Source of the DNA: Cyclaneusma minus
Taxonomy: Eukaryota; Ascomycota; Leotiomycetes; Marthamycetales; Marthamycetaceae
Length of the DNA stretch: 64,000 nucleotides
Direction: 5' to 3'
Assembly (NCBI GenBank): GCA_037179335.1
Contig: JAKZHN010000010.1
Span: 875,870-939,869, forward strand
The notes under the pieces were generated by a model. That model searched no databases. It saw only the letters and a program-made list of their open reading frames with translations, and was not told where the DNA came from. Made by a program: the position numbers and the translations under genes. Every line of letters starts with the position of its first letter. Position 1 is the first letter of the stretch. Of the stretch, positions 35,922 through 48,341 are shown piece by piece.

Positions 35922-36698
35922 ATGCCCGGCAAACGCATCCTCCTCTGGGACTACACCAACACCGCCGAAAACCCCAACACCATCTCCCAACTCGCCTCCC
36001 CCCACTTCCACTCCGTCACAAACTGGAACACCTGGACTCCCCCCGAGCTCCCCCTCCTCCCCAACCCCCTCCCCTTCCACCCCACCATCCGCACGCCCGC
36101 CCAGGCCGCCGACCAAGACTGGCAAAACATCGTCAACCTCCCCCCCTCCTCCCTCATCTACTTCCTCAACGAGCCCGAACGCCAATCCGTGAAACCTACC
36201 GACGCCGCCAAGCTCTGGAAGCAACGCCTCGTTCCCCTGCGAAGGAAAAAGCAGCATCGTCTCGCAAGCCCAGCAGTCGCATCCGACCCCGCCGGTACCG
36301 CCTGGCTCGACGGCTTCATGTCGCTCGTCAGCAACAAGCCAGAAAACAGGCCTGATTTTCTCACGCTGCACTACTATGGCACGAATGCTGCAGACGGCAA
36401 AGCGTATTTGCAAGGCATGCATGACAAGTATCCACAGTACAAAGTGATTGTGAGCGAGATTGCGAGCGTGAGCAGGGATTATAGGGAGGTGTTGGCGTTT
36501 ACGGTGGAGATGAGTAATTGGATGGATGAGCAGGAGTGGGTGGAGGCGTATGGCTGGTTTGGGTGTATGAAGGTTTGTGCGGATGGGTGGGTGAGTGAGA
36601 AGGCGCAGTTGATGGATGGGCAGGGGAAGTTTACGGATTTGATGCATAAGTTGATGAAGGAGCGTCCGATGAGGGCGGATTGTCCGGCGAGGCATTGA
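35922..36698 (+). CDS. Glycoside hydrolase family 128 (Asl1-like) protein, 258 aa
   Basis: One exon. The start MPGKRILLWDYTNT was chosen because the family's first beta strand (KRILLWDY) follows directly. The residues FLNEPE (Glu84, probable acid/base) and VIVSEIAS (Glu179, probable nucleophile) sit at the ends of strands 4 and 7 of a TIM barrel, as in GH128 beta-1,3-glucanases. LTLHYYGT and EWVEAYGWFGCM are also typical. No signal peptide is visible, so the protein may be intracellular, or the secreted form may use an upstream start that was not supported. Its likely substrate is beta-1,3-glucan of the fungal wall. The first half is markedly C-rich and the second G-rich on the plus strand. 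Confidence 0.85.
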   Translation: MPGKRILLWDYTNTAENPNTISQLASPHFHSVTNWNTWTPPELPLLPNPLPFHPTIRTPAQAADQDWQNIVNLPPSSLIYFLNEPERQSVKPTDAAKLWKQRLVPLRRKKQHRLASPAVASDPAGTAWLDGFMSLVSNKPENRPDFLTLHYYGTNAADGKAYLQGMHDKYPQYKVIVSEIASVSRDYREVLAFTVEMSNWMDEQEWVEAYGWFGCMKVCADGWVSEKAQLMDGQGKFTDLMHKLMKERPMRADCPARH

Positions 36699-37281
36699 GG
36701 GGGTGGGGTTTGAGGTTGGACGTGCCGCGTGTACGGTTCTTCTTGTGTGAAGTTGCGAAATCGTTCAGTTGGGGAACGGGCGAGTCAGATTGTAGTTTTC
36801 CCAAGACCTACTAGAGACGTGCTTGGGTCTTGTTCTCGCTGAGCAGGTTCTCAAGAGTCGAAACAATTGTCAGCCGAATCCATTGCAACTAGTCCTTTTA
36901 TCGTACTAATTATAGCTGTGACATCAGACATGTAGAAAGGGAGAGACCCGTAAAATAGTAACTACCTACCCAGTTTTGTTCAGCTTCCATGTATTCATAA
37001 ACTCATTTGGCATTCCAGTAGCCAACCCCTTCCCAAGGCTGGCCCGCCTTAGCATATTAAGCCCTCAATAAATCCGCTGATACGTCTCCCGACCCCCGAG
37101 CATGCCAGTATGATAAAGCAGATAAAACCGAACAGCCGCTATGCAATCGCAGAAGCAGAGCAATCGAACGGTGCAAGATGATGTAGAAATGACAATCTGG
37201 TAGATCTTTGCGCAAACTTTCTGGGCGTTACCTCCAACTCTATGCTCCCACATTTTCGGCACACTTACCAACCATCTCCAA
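36699..37281. other. Intergenic, convergent 3' ends
   Basis: Lies between the GH128 gene (plus) and the modin-like gene (minus), so it holds two terminator regions and no promoter is expected. No coding frame or repeat was recognised. Confidence 0.5.
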
Positions 37282-38969
37282 TCAGTAGATATAGACTGGT
37301 AGTCGACTACCCTTCAAGCGAGGGGGGAGGATGAAGATGTCGGTTTTGTCGAAGTCGTGCAGGATCCACCAACAGCACATACGATATATCAGTGTGAGCC
37401 AGATGTCCTCTCGTTCCTGTTTCTTGTCCTCACGCAAGCTTTGCACGTTCGACAATCCGTGCTCGCTCGTCCCCTCATAGCCAGCAACGCGGGGTCGAAT
37501 TGTGTCGAAATAGTACTTCATAAATTCTTCCTCGTTGTGCCACTGTTTCGTATTCAAGAACGAACCCAAGTTTTCGAGCTCACCGAGAACAATTGTCAGG
37601 TGCGCCCCCAGAACTGTCGTGACTGCAGATTGAGTACAGGTGCGAAGGTATTCAGAGGCTCTCTCGGTCTCGGTGTGAATCTTTTCCCGCAAGTCAATGT
37701 CGACCTCGTCCTCCTCTGGCACCCAGACAGGTGCAACGAGTCTCCAGGCGGAGTTTATTTTTGTGGTCTGGTCAAACAGACCGCCACCATTCTGCCTTCT
37801 CGAGCTCACGAGTTCCTCCAACTTGGACTGAAATGCATGCATGAGCCTTGTAGAAGAGAAGGGCTTACTCCAGATCTCAGGAGTCGGATTGGGAAGCATC
37901 TTGAAATTGCTGCGACGGAGACGAAACAAATTGGCAAGCATGGCTATGATTTCGAAGGTAACTAACGTCGTCAGAATGGCATATCTTGAAGGGGATCCCA
38001 TTACTCACCGGAATATCTGTGGGCCTTTCTGTTGGTATACAGCTGGATAGTCTCTGCGTCACATCCCACGGTTTCTAGCGTGCGAACAATATCGTCTTTG
38101 CCCCAGTTCAGAAGCATGGGCGACTGATCTTTGTGATCCTTGAATATTATGGGCACAGAACCAAAACAAATCTCTTTAATTTCGTCGCACGGAATCACAC
38201 GGTTCTCCTCAAACCTTGATCTCCCGGTGATGGAGAACGTGACCATGACACCAAGGCCACTAACTGTTGAAGTGGTCATGATGAGCCCATTGCCCTCTGC
38301 CCGGAGATTCCATGTGTCTGGATCGAATGTTCTCCAGTACATCCCAAGGAGGGCTGCCATCTCAACCAGATGGCAGATTGTCGTCGTAGCAAAGGCCCTA
38401 GTGACGGCAGGAGGCATAAAATCCCATGACCTGTTTCGCCTCTGCAATTGTACACAGATGGTCTTTTCTGGCAACGGGTGGTAACTGGTGCCACGCGGAG
38501 TAGAGAGCCTTGGTTTTTCCCATGTCTCGGACTCACTCTCCATCGATTGAAGTTTTGATAGTAGATTCACCCATGAAGCTCTCTCGTCATCGACGGTGTG
38601 CACGCGTTTGAGTTCGTGCAGATCCTGATTTTTCTGCTCGGTTTCTCCCATGGTTCGGGTGTTTTTGTAGCTCTTTTCTGACCCATCAATGATGTAGATC
38701 TCCCGGTCGCCCATTGGCCCTTTCTTGTTCTCCGGTCTGGAGAGGAAGAAGACGGGCGTCTCAAATGTGACCTCGAATCTCAGCTCCCTTGGTCGAAAAA
38801 CCCGATGAGTTCCCTCATACCAGAGGCCCATGACAGATTTCTGGCATCTCCGGTAGCCGTCAGCACTGGCCAGATATTGTTGCAGGACCTGGGCAGCTGT
38901 GGTCATGAATGAGACCAATGCCACGACCAGGGCGACAATGGCGAGAACATCCGAAGAGTCAACGCCCAT
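37282..38969 (-). CDS. Modin-like membrane-anchored fungal protein, 540 aa
   Basis: Two minus-strand exons, 38,969-38,009 and 37,943-37,282, joined by a 65-bp intron (GTGAGT...CATAG) to give RKAHRYSAMLANLFRLRRSN. The start MGVDSSDVLAIVALVVALVS is the first ATG of the frame. A single transmembrane helix (residues about 8-30) is followed by QVLQQYLASADGYRRCQKSV and, later, RSWDFMPPAVTRAFATTTIC, both hallmarks of the fungal 'modin' family. Its biochemical role is not established; proteins of this kind are common near heterokaryon-incompatibility and NLR loci, but no such gene is seen here. The second exon is helix-rich and contains CCWWILHDFDKTD near the end. Confidence 0.75.
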
Positions 38970-40446
38970 CTTGGTAGCACGTCGGCTGCTCAAGTGCCGA
39001 GCAGACCAGCAAGATAAGAGACGAGGCTGGGAGTGATTTGGCAGAAGATGGAAGGGAAATAGGGTATCGATAGAAGACCACCAGATAACCGTATATATTG
39101 CAAATGTAAACGTTTTGACCGCACACAGAGCTAGAGGAGAGAAGAGTTTGGGAGAGGAGGGGAGAGAGGGAACAGAGACTAGAAAAAAAGAGGAGCAGGC
39201 CTGTCACAGCCACGACTCTTGCGGCTCCCCAGGCGCTTCGGTGGTACACCTCGTGCCGCCATCATGACAGGCCCCCACTTATTGATAGACAATCTGAGCT
39301 CCATGCATGATAAAGCTGCATGCAAAATAGACGCCGTGGCTTTTCTGACAGGCGGGGGGATTTTGACGAGAAGCAAGACGGTGGATAACAGTACATTGAA
39401 GTTGGAGATGTGTATTAGACATGTGTTGACGGAGGAGAAAGGAAGTCAGTTTAGCTTTACGGGAGCTAAAGAATTGAAGTCTTCCGGAGCAAAAAGGCCC
39501 GGCGCGCTGTGCCTTTCGGAACGCACTAGCCGCGGCCCGGCCCTGACCGAGCTTTCCCGGAATAAATCATATTTGGCTTCAAGTTCAGGGCATAAAAACC
39601 AACAAGTGCATGAGTAGTAGTGCATCTATGCATTTCTCTCCCCTCCATATGCCAATTCGATGAATTTACGCTTCGTCCGAAGCTCTTCACTGCGGACGAA
39701 CTGAACCTTCGATGTTCTTTCTACACTTTCCCCTGAACCAGGCAAACAAAAGCGAGAAGAGGAAGACTGAAATTGTGACCGTCAGAGGTGCACGGTTTTC
39801 ATGGACCATATTATTACAGCCCCTGGGAAGATCAATATAAAAGACAGGCCAGTAGAAAGGGATGCAAGCGCCCGCTTTCGGAAGCACAGACTGCCAATAA
39901 GAGCTGCCTCTTCCCCACGGGCCCAACCAATTTGCGTGTGGGGCTCTCCGCGGGCGGAATATATCCATCGACGCCTCCAACATGCCTCCACAGACACCGC
40001 TAAGTTACTGCCAGTAGTGACTCGCTGTTCCTTATTTGGGCCTTTTTAGGTTACTCAAGATGTGGGTGTCTGGGAAAGCGCTTGGTGGTGTGTGCGCATA
40101 GCATTGATGTGTGATGCAACACACATCTAAAGCCCGGCGCCCTGTCGCCCAGCCGGTGTCGCTGAAATCTGACGATAATCTTTATATTACTTCAATCTGT
40201 ACCTTCACCACTCGCTTTGTACCTGGGCAATTACGGCTTGCTGCCTGATATCTCCTCCCACGGCCGTCGAAGGGTCGCTCGAGTGACTCCACGCACCTCC
40301 ACCACTTCCTTATCGCCATCATCCCGCACCACTCGAAAACATATCATACATACAGGACGCGCTCTGCGGTCTCGGCGCATGCCACCGTTATCCACACCAC
40401 ATATATCGTCTGCCGGCCTCTGTACGGCGCTGTCGCATTCACGGGC
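38970..40446. other. Divergent intergenic region between modin-like gene and kinase
   Basis: About 1.5 kb with no supported gene. Both neighbours transcribe away, so it should hold two promoters; a purine-rich run lies near 39,130-39,200. A frame of 132 codons at 39,219-39,617 has no recognisable features and was not called. The kinase leader (about 40,260-40,440) is CT- and CA-rich. Confidence 0.5.
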
Positions 40447-42589
40447 ATGTCTACAGTCGCTGAGCCCGCTACGCCAGCCTCCCTGCGCAAAGATGATAGC
40501 GACGCCGGCCTGACCGGGGCCCAGCCTCTGCGAGAACAGCTGAACGAGGAGAGTGTGAAGCAGAATACTGCCATTGGACGGGCCATCTTCCAATCCAAAA
40601 CGACCGCTCCTTCTCCTACGCGAGCACGCTCGTCGAGCTATACGAGGTCCTCCCCATTGGCCATCCCGGCTCCCATCCAGACCGATTTGTTCCCAGGCTA
40701 CACTGCGTCCGCAAATCGAGGAGACCCTTCTGAACATGCGCATGCGCCGAGTTATATCAAGAAGCCGCTGTCGCGCGTGCCGAGTGTGAAGCGAGCTATT
40801 GGGAACAGCTGGGAAGCCAGTTCTAATATTGGATCTGCGCCAAACTCGGCCTTCTCCTCGCCCATGCTCAATGCCCTCAGTGCAATGAGCGATGTGACTC
40901 CGCTGCCCTCTCCGTTGATGTCGGCCGACTCTCCCGGGCCTTGGAAGGCGCTGCAGGCACGGTCCGCTTCGCGAGAGACCATACATCGCGAGCCCATACC
41001 ACCAGTTAATGCTGATGCCGCACTCGTGACGACCAACGGCGAATCCATTTCGGCCGCAATCCTGAATCAATCGAAGCGCCAATCTTACCAGGGATTGGGT
41101 CCAGCGACGAACGAGTCCGCCTTGAATAGTGTAGTCACCAATCGCGAGAAGAATGCAGAGAAGAAGCATAATCGGAATCGTAGCATGAGCGAGTATGTGC
41201 CAGAAGCCCTACAAGCACCAAAGCCTCGACAGGTGACTGTCTCGGGGACTTATGTGATTCCATCCGATCTTTCCGCCGACCCATCTCTAGAGATGCACAT
41301 TAAAAGAGAGCCGAATCTGGCGGCAAAAAGAGGCCTGGCACCCATTCCCCATGCGTTAACACCTCCGCCGAGCACGACAGGAGCAGAAAGCGACAGCGAC
41401 TCTTCCCTGCCAGGCGCCTCGCTGACAAGCCAGACTGCCAAGAAACCACGATACGATTACTTTGAAGCCAGGACGATCCCCGATCAGAAGCGACGGAGAT
41501 GGAAAGGTTTACGAACTCTGGGAGAAGGCACATTCAGCAGAGTAGTGCTTGCGACAAGCCAAATGACTGAGGACCGAATCGATGAAAATGATGTTCCAGG
41601 CCGAAAGACCAATGGACTACTTTCATCCGAGGACTACGAGCACAACCGTAGAAAACTCGTCGCCATTAAGATATTGGAACACGGTCCCAAAGGCGGGGCC
41701 TCGGAAGAGCGCATTGAAATGTCATTGAAAAGGGAATTGGAAATACTGAAATCAATACACCACCCATCGCTGCCTCAACTAAAGGCCTGGAATGTAGAGG
41801 AAACTCGAGCAATCCTGGTTTTGAATTACTGCCCTGGCGGCGACTTGTTTGATCTGGCCAGCCAACATCGAGAGCTCCTTACACCAGCCTTGATACGCCG
41901 AATGTTCGCCGAGCTTGTAGCTGCGACGCGGTATCTACACGAACGCCATATTGTTCATCGTGACATAAAGCTCGAAAGTGAGTATCGCTAGCGACCCCAT
42001 GCGCTAATCCAACCTGACTTTTATAGATGTCCTTGTCAACCTGCGTCTCAGCGAGCTTGAACAGGTTGTCGATTGGACTACATACGAATACTCGGTCGTT
42101 ACCTTGACAGATCTAGGCCTATCACGTCGAGTGGCAGACGACGAGAAACTGGAAACGCGGTGCGGCAGTGAAGACTATTGTGCACCAGAAGTAATATTAG
42201 GTCAACCTTACAACGGCCGGGCCGTCGATGCCTGGAGTCTTGGGGTCTTGCTCTATGCACTGGTGGAGGCACGGTTACCATTCGACCCTCATCCTGGAAG
42301 ACAACGTTCTAGGGTCTCGCACCGTATCGCGAGAGCAGATTGGACCTGGATCGAATATGCCGGTGGTGACGGCGACTACGAGGCGGACATTTTGAAATTT
42401 GAGGCAGCAGGTCTCACGGGTGCAATGGAGATCACAGAGGGACTACTGAAGCGGGCACGGAGTCGATGGACGCTGGATCAAGTAGCCAATAACCCATGGG
42501 TACGCGATGCGGTTCAGGTCGAGGGTGGCATCAAGTTCCGGGAAGAGGATATTCCCGATGAGATCCCATTTGAGGACTCGGTATTATGA
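40447..42589 (+). CDS. Ser/Thr protein kinase, CAMK type (Prr1/Npr-like), 697 aa
   Basis: Two exons, 40,447-41,977 and 42,027-42,589; the 49-bp intron falls inside HRDIKLEN. About 340 residues of Ser/Pro-rich low-complexity sequence precede the kinase domain, with many SP/TP sites suggesting regulation by phosphorylation. Domain motifs: GEGTFSRVV (ATP loop, about 359), VAIKIL (catalytic Lys), HRDIKLEN (catalytic loop, about 505), LTDLGLSRR, where DLG replaces DFG, CGSEDYCAPEV (activation and P+1 loop) and DAWSLGVLLYALV. An insertion lies between beta strands 2 and 3. The layout resembles fungal Prr1/Npr/Hal5-group kinases that control transporters or stress responses; the exact orthologue is not certain. 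Confidence 0.88.
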
Positions 42590-43183
42590 TTGAACAATGA
42601 CATAGGCGCAGCTTTATATTCAGCCGGGGAACAATGGCAGCGTTGGTGTTTTTGAGGGAGGCGGATTAAGGAACGGCACAGGCTCTCTCGGACAAAAGCA
42701 ATTTTGCAAAGGAATTGGAGAGGAGTAGTGGGTAACACTCTGGATAACGATGTGTGCATGACATTATGATTGGCCCCAAAAAAGGGCCAACTGGAATGAC
42801 ACTTTTGATGCTGGATACTTTGATGTGAAGTACTCTAGTGATTCAGGGGCTGTTGTATTGTATCAATTTTAGAGGCAAGTATTGGCGTGCTCGCAGGCCA
42901 ATCAAGAGCCGGCCTTTACTAAAGAAGGCAGTTTTTCCCGAGCCGACCTCGGTCGGAAAAGTCGCAAGTGTGAAGGTGAAGCTTGACTCACGAACCTCCC
43001 AGAAACCGATCCATATTGTTGTTGTCAGTTGAGGGAGGAACATTGAAATCATTGGAAAAGGCTTCTGGGTCTCAAGTCGACGGCGCATTGGTGGGCATGA
43101 CTGGTTGCAGCTTCTAAAGGAATTTCTGTGCTCAACTGCACCTCTTCTTCTCTTCAACTCCACTCCATCCGGCCTTCGCCATC
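42590..43183. other. Intergenic between kinase and ILV3
   Basis: Kinase 3' flank, then the ILV3 promoter, with CT-rich leader at 43,130-43,180. No other feature recognised. Confidence 0.5.
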
Positions 43184-45080
43184 ATGATCTCTCCACACTT
43201 GCGAACGCTGGCTCAGGCCTCAATGCGAAGAACTTTGAGGTCGCCACACCAATTGTAAGATCCACCACTGCAGATATAGATCTGCCATTGCTCTACAGCT
43301 CTCTGACCTTCAGTTCAGGCGCTCAATATCCTCCTCATCCTCCCTCCGCGCCTCCCAAAATGACTCCGAACCGAGGCTCAACAGGGTCTCCTCCGCTATT
43401 ACACAGCCAAAGGCCCAGGGCGCATCCCAAGCCATGTTGTTCGCCACCGGCCTGACCGAAGAAGGCCTGAACAAAGCCCAAGTCGGTATCTCGTCAGTGT
43501 GGTATACCGGAAACCCGTGCAATATGCACCTCCTCGACCTGAACAACCGCGTCAAGGAGGGTGTTGAGAGAGCAGGATTGATCGGCTACCAATTCAACAC
43601 TGTTGGCGTCTCGGATGGTATTTCCATGGGTACTAAGGGCATGCGCTACAGTCTGCAGTCGAGAGATCTGATTGCCGACAGCATTGAGACGGTGATGGGT
43701 GGCCAGTGGTACGATGCCAATATCTCGATTCCCGGATGCGACAAGAACATGCCCGGAGTCATGATGGCTATGGGACGAGTGAACAGGCCCTCCTTAATGG
43801 TATACGGAGGCTCTATCAAGGCGGGATGTGCGGTGACGCAAAACAATGCGGATATCGACATTGTGTCAGCCTTCCAAGCTTATGGTCAATTCATCACAGG
43901 AGAGATCAACGAAGAACAGCGATACGATATTATCCGGAACTCCATTCCAGGATGTGGAGCCTGCGGTGGCATGTACACCGCAAACACCATGGCAAGCGCC
44001 ATCGAAATCATGGGCATGACCCTCCCTGGTTCCTCCTCCAACCCTGCCGACTCCAAAGTGAAGCACCTCGAGTGTCTCGCAGCCGGTGGTGCTATATACA
44101 ACCTCCTGAAGGAGGACATCCGACCCCGTGACATCCTCACGCGCCAGGCTTTCGAGAACGCCATGATCCTGGTTAACATCACCGGTGGCTCGACCAACGC
44201 TGTGCTCCATCTTATCGCCATCGCTGATAGCGTTGGTGTGAAACTCACTATCGACGACTTCCAAGCCGTCTCTGATCGCACTCCTTTCTTGGCAGACCTC
44301 AAGCCATCCGGAAAATACGTCTTCAACGACCTCTTCCAGATCGGTGGTACGCCATCTCTCATCAAGTTCCTGATCAAGGAAGGCGTCATCGATGGCTCCG
44401 GCATCACCGTGACCGGCAAAACACTCGCCGAGAACGTAGCCAACGTCCCCGACTTTCCCTCTGACCAGGAGATCATCCGACCCTTCAGCAACCCCATCAA
44501 GCCCACAGGTCACATCCAGATTCTGCGCGGCTCATTAGCACCAGAAGGTTCCGTGGGTAAGATTACGGGTAAAGAGGGACTTCGATTCGAGGGCAAGGCA
44601 AAGGTTTATGACGACGAGGATCTTTTCATTGCCGCGCTTGAGAAGGGCGAGATCAAGAAGGGGGAGAAGACCGTAGTGGTCATCCGATACGAGGGTCCCA
44701 AGGGTGGCCCTGGTATGCCCGAGATGTTGAAGCCTTCATCTGCTATTATGGGCGCTGGACTCGGCAAAGACGTTGCGTTGATCACCGACGGACGCTTCTC
44801 GGGAGGTTCGCACGGTTTCTTGATCGGACATATTGTGCCTGAGGCGCAGGAGGGCGGACCCATTGCGCTGGTCCAGGACGGTGATCTCATCGTGATCGAT
44901 GCGGAGACCAAGCGGCTGGATCTGGAGGTTGACGAGGCGGAGTTGGAGAAGAGAAGGGCGAAGTGGGTTGCACCGAAACTGAAGTATGAGAAGGGCACCT
45001 TGGCCAAGTATGCTCGCCTGGTGGGCGATGCTAGCCACGGATGTATCACGGATGGACCTATCGAGAGCGGTGCGAGATGA
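43184..45080 (+). CDS. ILV3: Dihydroxy-acid dehydratase, mitochondrial, 610 aa
   Basis: Two exons: 43,184-43,254 and 43,319-45,080. Donor GTAAGA and acceptor TTCAG at 43,318 give an Arg/Ser-rich presequence (MISPHLRTLAQASMRRTLRS...RSISSSSS), typical for mitochondrial import. The enzyme converts 2,3-dihydroxy-3-methylbutanoate and -pentanoate to the 2-oxo acids, the third step of valine and isoleucine synthesis. The Fe-S cluster and metal-site regions are all present: TGNPCNMHLLDL, SIPGCDKNMPGVMMAMGR, and PGCGACGGMYTANTMA. So are the C-terminal SGGSHGFLIGHIVPEA and the conserved GPKGGPGMPEML. Length is normal for the fungal family (about 600 residues) and no break is seen. Confidence 0.97.
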
Positions 45081-45836
45081 GAGACTATCTCGAGATGAGA
45101 ATTTGGAGAAAAAATAATTGATCGGGCGACTCTAATTGCATGCTCGGGCCAGGGAAGCTCGTTTCTATTACCCTGTAGATATATGAGCTAGGTTTCGCTA
45201 AAGGCGTTTAAAACTCGATAGGCTGTGTACGAGGTATACTGCAGGGTCATTGCAGCTCGTCTTTTCAGCATTTATGCCGGATAATTGAAAGGCGAACAGA
45301 ATGATTTGTCTCTTGACAGTTGACACTCCAACTTATATCAATCCCATGGGGCCTGATCCGTCCGGGAATAAGCAGTTGATTGACGGGCTTCGTTTACACA
45401 AACGGACCAACATCCAGTCCCAGACAGCGGCTGAAGATCCGATGCAAGGACTCTGGCACCCCGCCGCTTACCGCCCTCAATCTATTCGACCCCAACATGT
45501 ACCTACCTAGGTATCTCCCAGGCTACGACATCCACGAAGGCTGCAATTCGCCAGACTTTACGAGGAATTCAATACTTGCGCGTAGGTTATCATCCATGGT
45601 CCATCCATGGAGCCTCTTTAAACCACCATCGCCCCTCATCGACTTTGTGCAATACCATTACGAGGGACAATTGACAATACCCTGAACCTTCCTCAGCGGT
45701 CGACCTGATTGACATGCCCACCACACTTCCAGACTCCTAGATTCCTCAGGAAGCAACTGAGCCCCATCCTGTCACGCTGCTCCCCCACCCGACCAGAGAG
45801 CTTAGATCTGCAGCCTCCGTCAGACTTCGCCACGCC
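45081..45836. other. Intergenic between ILV3 and the S33 peptidase
   Basis: ILV3 3' flank on the left and peptidase promoter on the right. Open frames at 45,301-45,690 show no motif and were not called. No repeat noticed. Confidence 0.5.
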
Positions 45837-48341
45837 ATGGCAGACCAGAAACTGGGTTTTCTTCACTCGCCACCAGTCATTGCTCCAGCCCAAAGATCAC
45901 GGAAATGGAATTGGCACTTAGCCCTCCTTCTTTCCATCTCCTGCACACTCTATGCGTGGCACATATCAGACTTCATCAAACAAGACCATTTTGAACCTTC
46001 GACAACCAATCTCAAGTCCACACCAAACCCCTTCCAATTCAGCAGTGTGAGTTCTTCGTATCCACGACACGTGACGATCACATCGCCTGACACTTTTTAG
46101 ATCGAGCCTAGGAAGCACTTGGAATACACACCGTGCTTTACCGGTGGTCTACAGTGCGCGAGGCTTTCTGTACCGCTGAATTGGAATAGTAGTGACAAGG
46201 AGAATGGACCGCGAGCTGCTATTGCGGTTATCAAAGCTCCGGCTAAAGTGCCGGTTACGGACGAGAGATATGGGGGTGCTGTGTTGATGAATCCTGGTAT
46301 TGAGACTTTTTTTTTGGTGTTTGTGCATCTGTGTAGATGCTCTTCGTTTTGTTTCTGACTCACTTCTGTGCGTAATGCGTTGCAAGAATTTTGCTTTTCG
46401 GGCGCTGTTGAAAGTCAAGGGAACCGTCGAAGCAATCCGTGGTTTTCAGCCGTCAATGTGACCAGGCAGAAACAGGGACTGCGAACAAGACCTCGGTAGT
46501 CAAAGCTCTTTCAAGTCGTCGAGGACCACGCAAATTGAAAGGCAATACTGACCTACATATCCACAGGCGGACCAGGAGGGTCAGGAGTCTACCAAGTGCT
46601 GTCCGGCGGTCGTTTCGTCCAAACAATCCTCGACTCGCCCCTGTCCCCAGACTCGCCAATAACATCTTATACTGCCAACACAACCGAGTCCAAATACTAC
46701 GATATCATCGGCTTCGATCCTCGCAGCGTCAACAACACAACCCCTCGAATCCGCTGCTTCCCAGATGCATTCAACCAGCAAACCTTTCTCCTTAAAGACC
46801 CCGGCGCCATCTCCATAGCATCCTCCAAAGTCCAATTCAATCTCCAATGGGCACGCTACCATGCTTTAGGCGAGAGCTGTGCACGTCTACATGGCGAAGA
46901 TGAAATGGTCCGCCACGCCAACACCGCACAGGTCGTAGAGGACATGGTAGCGATCATAGAAGCCCACGGATCCTGGCGAGACGAAGAAGCTAGACGCCTG
47001 CTCTCTTCCCCTGCCGCAAAATCTCGAACTCTTACTCCCCCAGACCTAGCTGCTATACATAAACGCACTCGGTACGTCGAAGGGACAGAGAAACTCCAGT
47101 ATTGGGGATTTTCATACGGTACCATCCTCGGCGCCACCTTCGCCTCTATGCATCCCCGCCGCGTCCAGCGTCTAGTACTAGATGGCGTCGTGCGTCCACA
47201 GGATTACTACGATAATAAATGGCTTTACAACCTGCAAGACAGCGATAAAATCGTAACACGCTGGTCCGAGTATTGCTTCTCTGCCGGTCCCGCAAAATGC
47301 CCTTTGTACACTGGCGAAAGTGCAGAAGACATAGAAGCCTTTATGAAAAGCATTGTCGAAGACTTGAAATACAATCCCATTGCCGTACCTGGAGACGCAG
47401 ACCGCGGCCCCGAAGTCATAACCAGCGAAGATGCATTCAACGCCATCCAAGGCGCGCTATACGAGACCTACACCCTCACCGAAAGTGTCATGCATACACT
47501 CTACCAACTATTTCAACGCAACGGCACCGCCCTCGCAATTTCCAAACAGCGGCGTCTCACACCAGCCGACATCTCCGCAGATTGTAAGAGGGAGGGTAAA
47601 TACAGCGATGCATGTACCAACACCGTCTACGCCCAAGAAGCCGGCAACACCCCAAGCATTTCCTGTTTGGACGGGCCTGATCTGAGTAATATGACTAAAG
47701 GGGAAGCGTGGGAGTATGCACAGCTTGTCAAAGGGCAGAGTTGGTGGATGGGACATTGGGCTGCGAATAGGATTACGTGTGCGGGGTGGAGGGCGAGGCC
47801 GGCGTGGAGATGGGAGGGGGGCTTTGGGGGCGAGACGGAGGGGAGGGTGTTGTTGGTGGGGAATACGTATGATCCGGTGACGCCGTTCGCTAAGTAGGTT
47901 ATTTTCTAATCCTGGGGATTGAATTATGGGGTGGTGATAGGAACTGGACGGTTCTAATGTGAGCGTAGTGCGAGATTCGTGTCGAAGCTGTTTCCGGGGT
48001 CGGGGGTGCTGCGGCAGGATAGTGAGGGGGTAGGTTTCCCCTTTTCTTATCTTCCCTCGGACCCCATGGACTTGTTTTCTTATACACAGTGCTAACTTGT
48101 GTCGCTACAACAGCACTCTTCCTACTCCAACCCTTCTCTGTGCACCGCCCGCGCCGTACGCACATATTTCCAAACCGGCGCCCTCCCTCCCCCAAACACC
48201 ACTTGCGAGCCCGAATACCGCCCCTTGATCGGCTGCGTACATCGCAATGAAACGACAGGCGCATGTCAAGAGCGCAGTGAAGAAGATGAGGAACTTTGGA
48301 TTGCGATGCGGGATTTGGCCTACGTGTGGCCAGAACCTTAA
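45837..48341 (+). CDS. Membrane-anchored alpha/beta-hydrolase, peptidase S33 with TAP C-domain, 673 aa
   Basis: Five exons (45,837-46,046; 46,101-46,296; 46,567-47,893; 47,969-48,029; 48,114-48,341) join in frame. An N-terminal hydrophobic stretch, WHLALLLSISCTLYAWHIS, acts as signal anchor, so the body should be luminal or extracellular. The hydrolase shows ...EYTPC/LQCARLSVPLNW, the oxyanion motif NPGGPGGSG (assembled over the second intron), DIIGFDPRSV, the nucleophile GFSYGT (Ser about 318), GNTYDPVTPF (Asp about 571) and GHSSYS (His about 599). This is the tripeptidyl aminopeptidase (TAP/SlpD-E) pattern, probably cleaving N-terminal residues from peptides. The second intron is 270 nt, the longest in the window. 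Several NxS/T sites fit glycosylation. Confidence 0.9.

Noticed and set aside
39219..39617. 132-codon plus-strand frame in the modin-kinase interval
   Set aside because: No motif, no splice partner and poor codon pattern; probably chance.
40231..41169. 312-codon minus-strand open frame
   Set aside because: Antisense to the Ser/Pro-rich part of the kinase; low-complexity GC-rich sequence commonly leaves such frames open.
43866..44513. 215-codon minus-strand open frame
   Set aside because: Antisense to ILV3, produced by the codon bias of a highly expressed gene.
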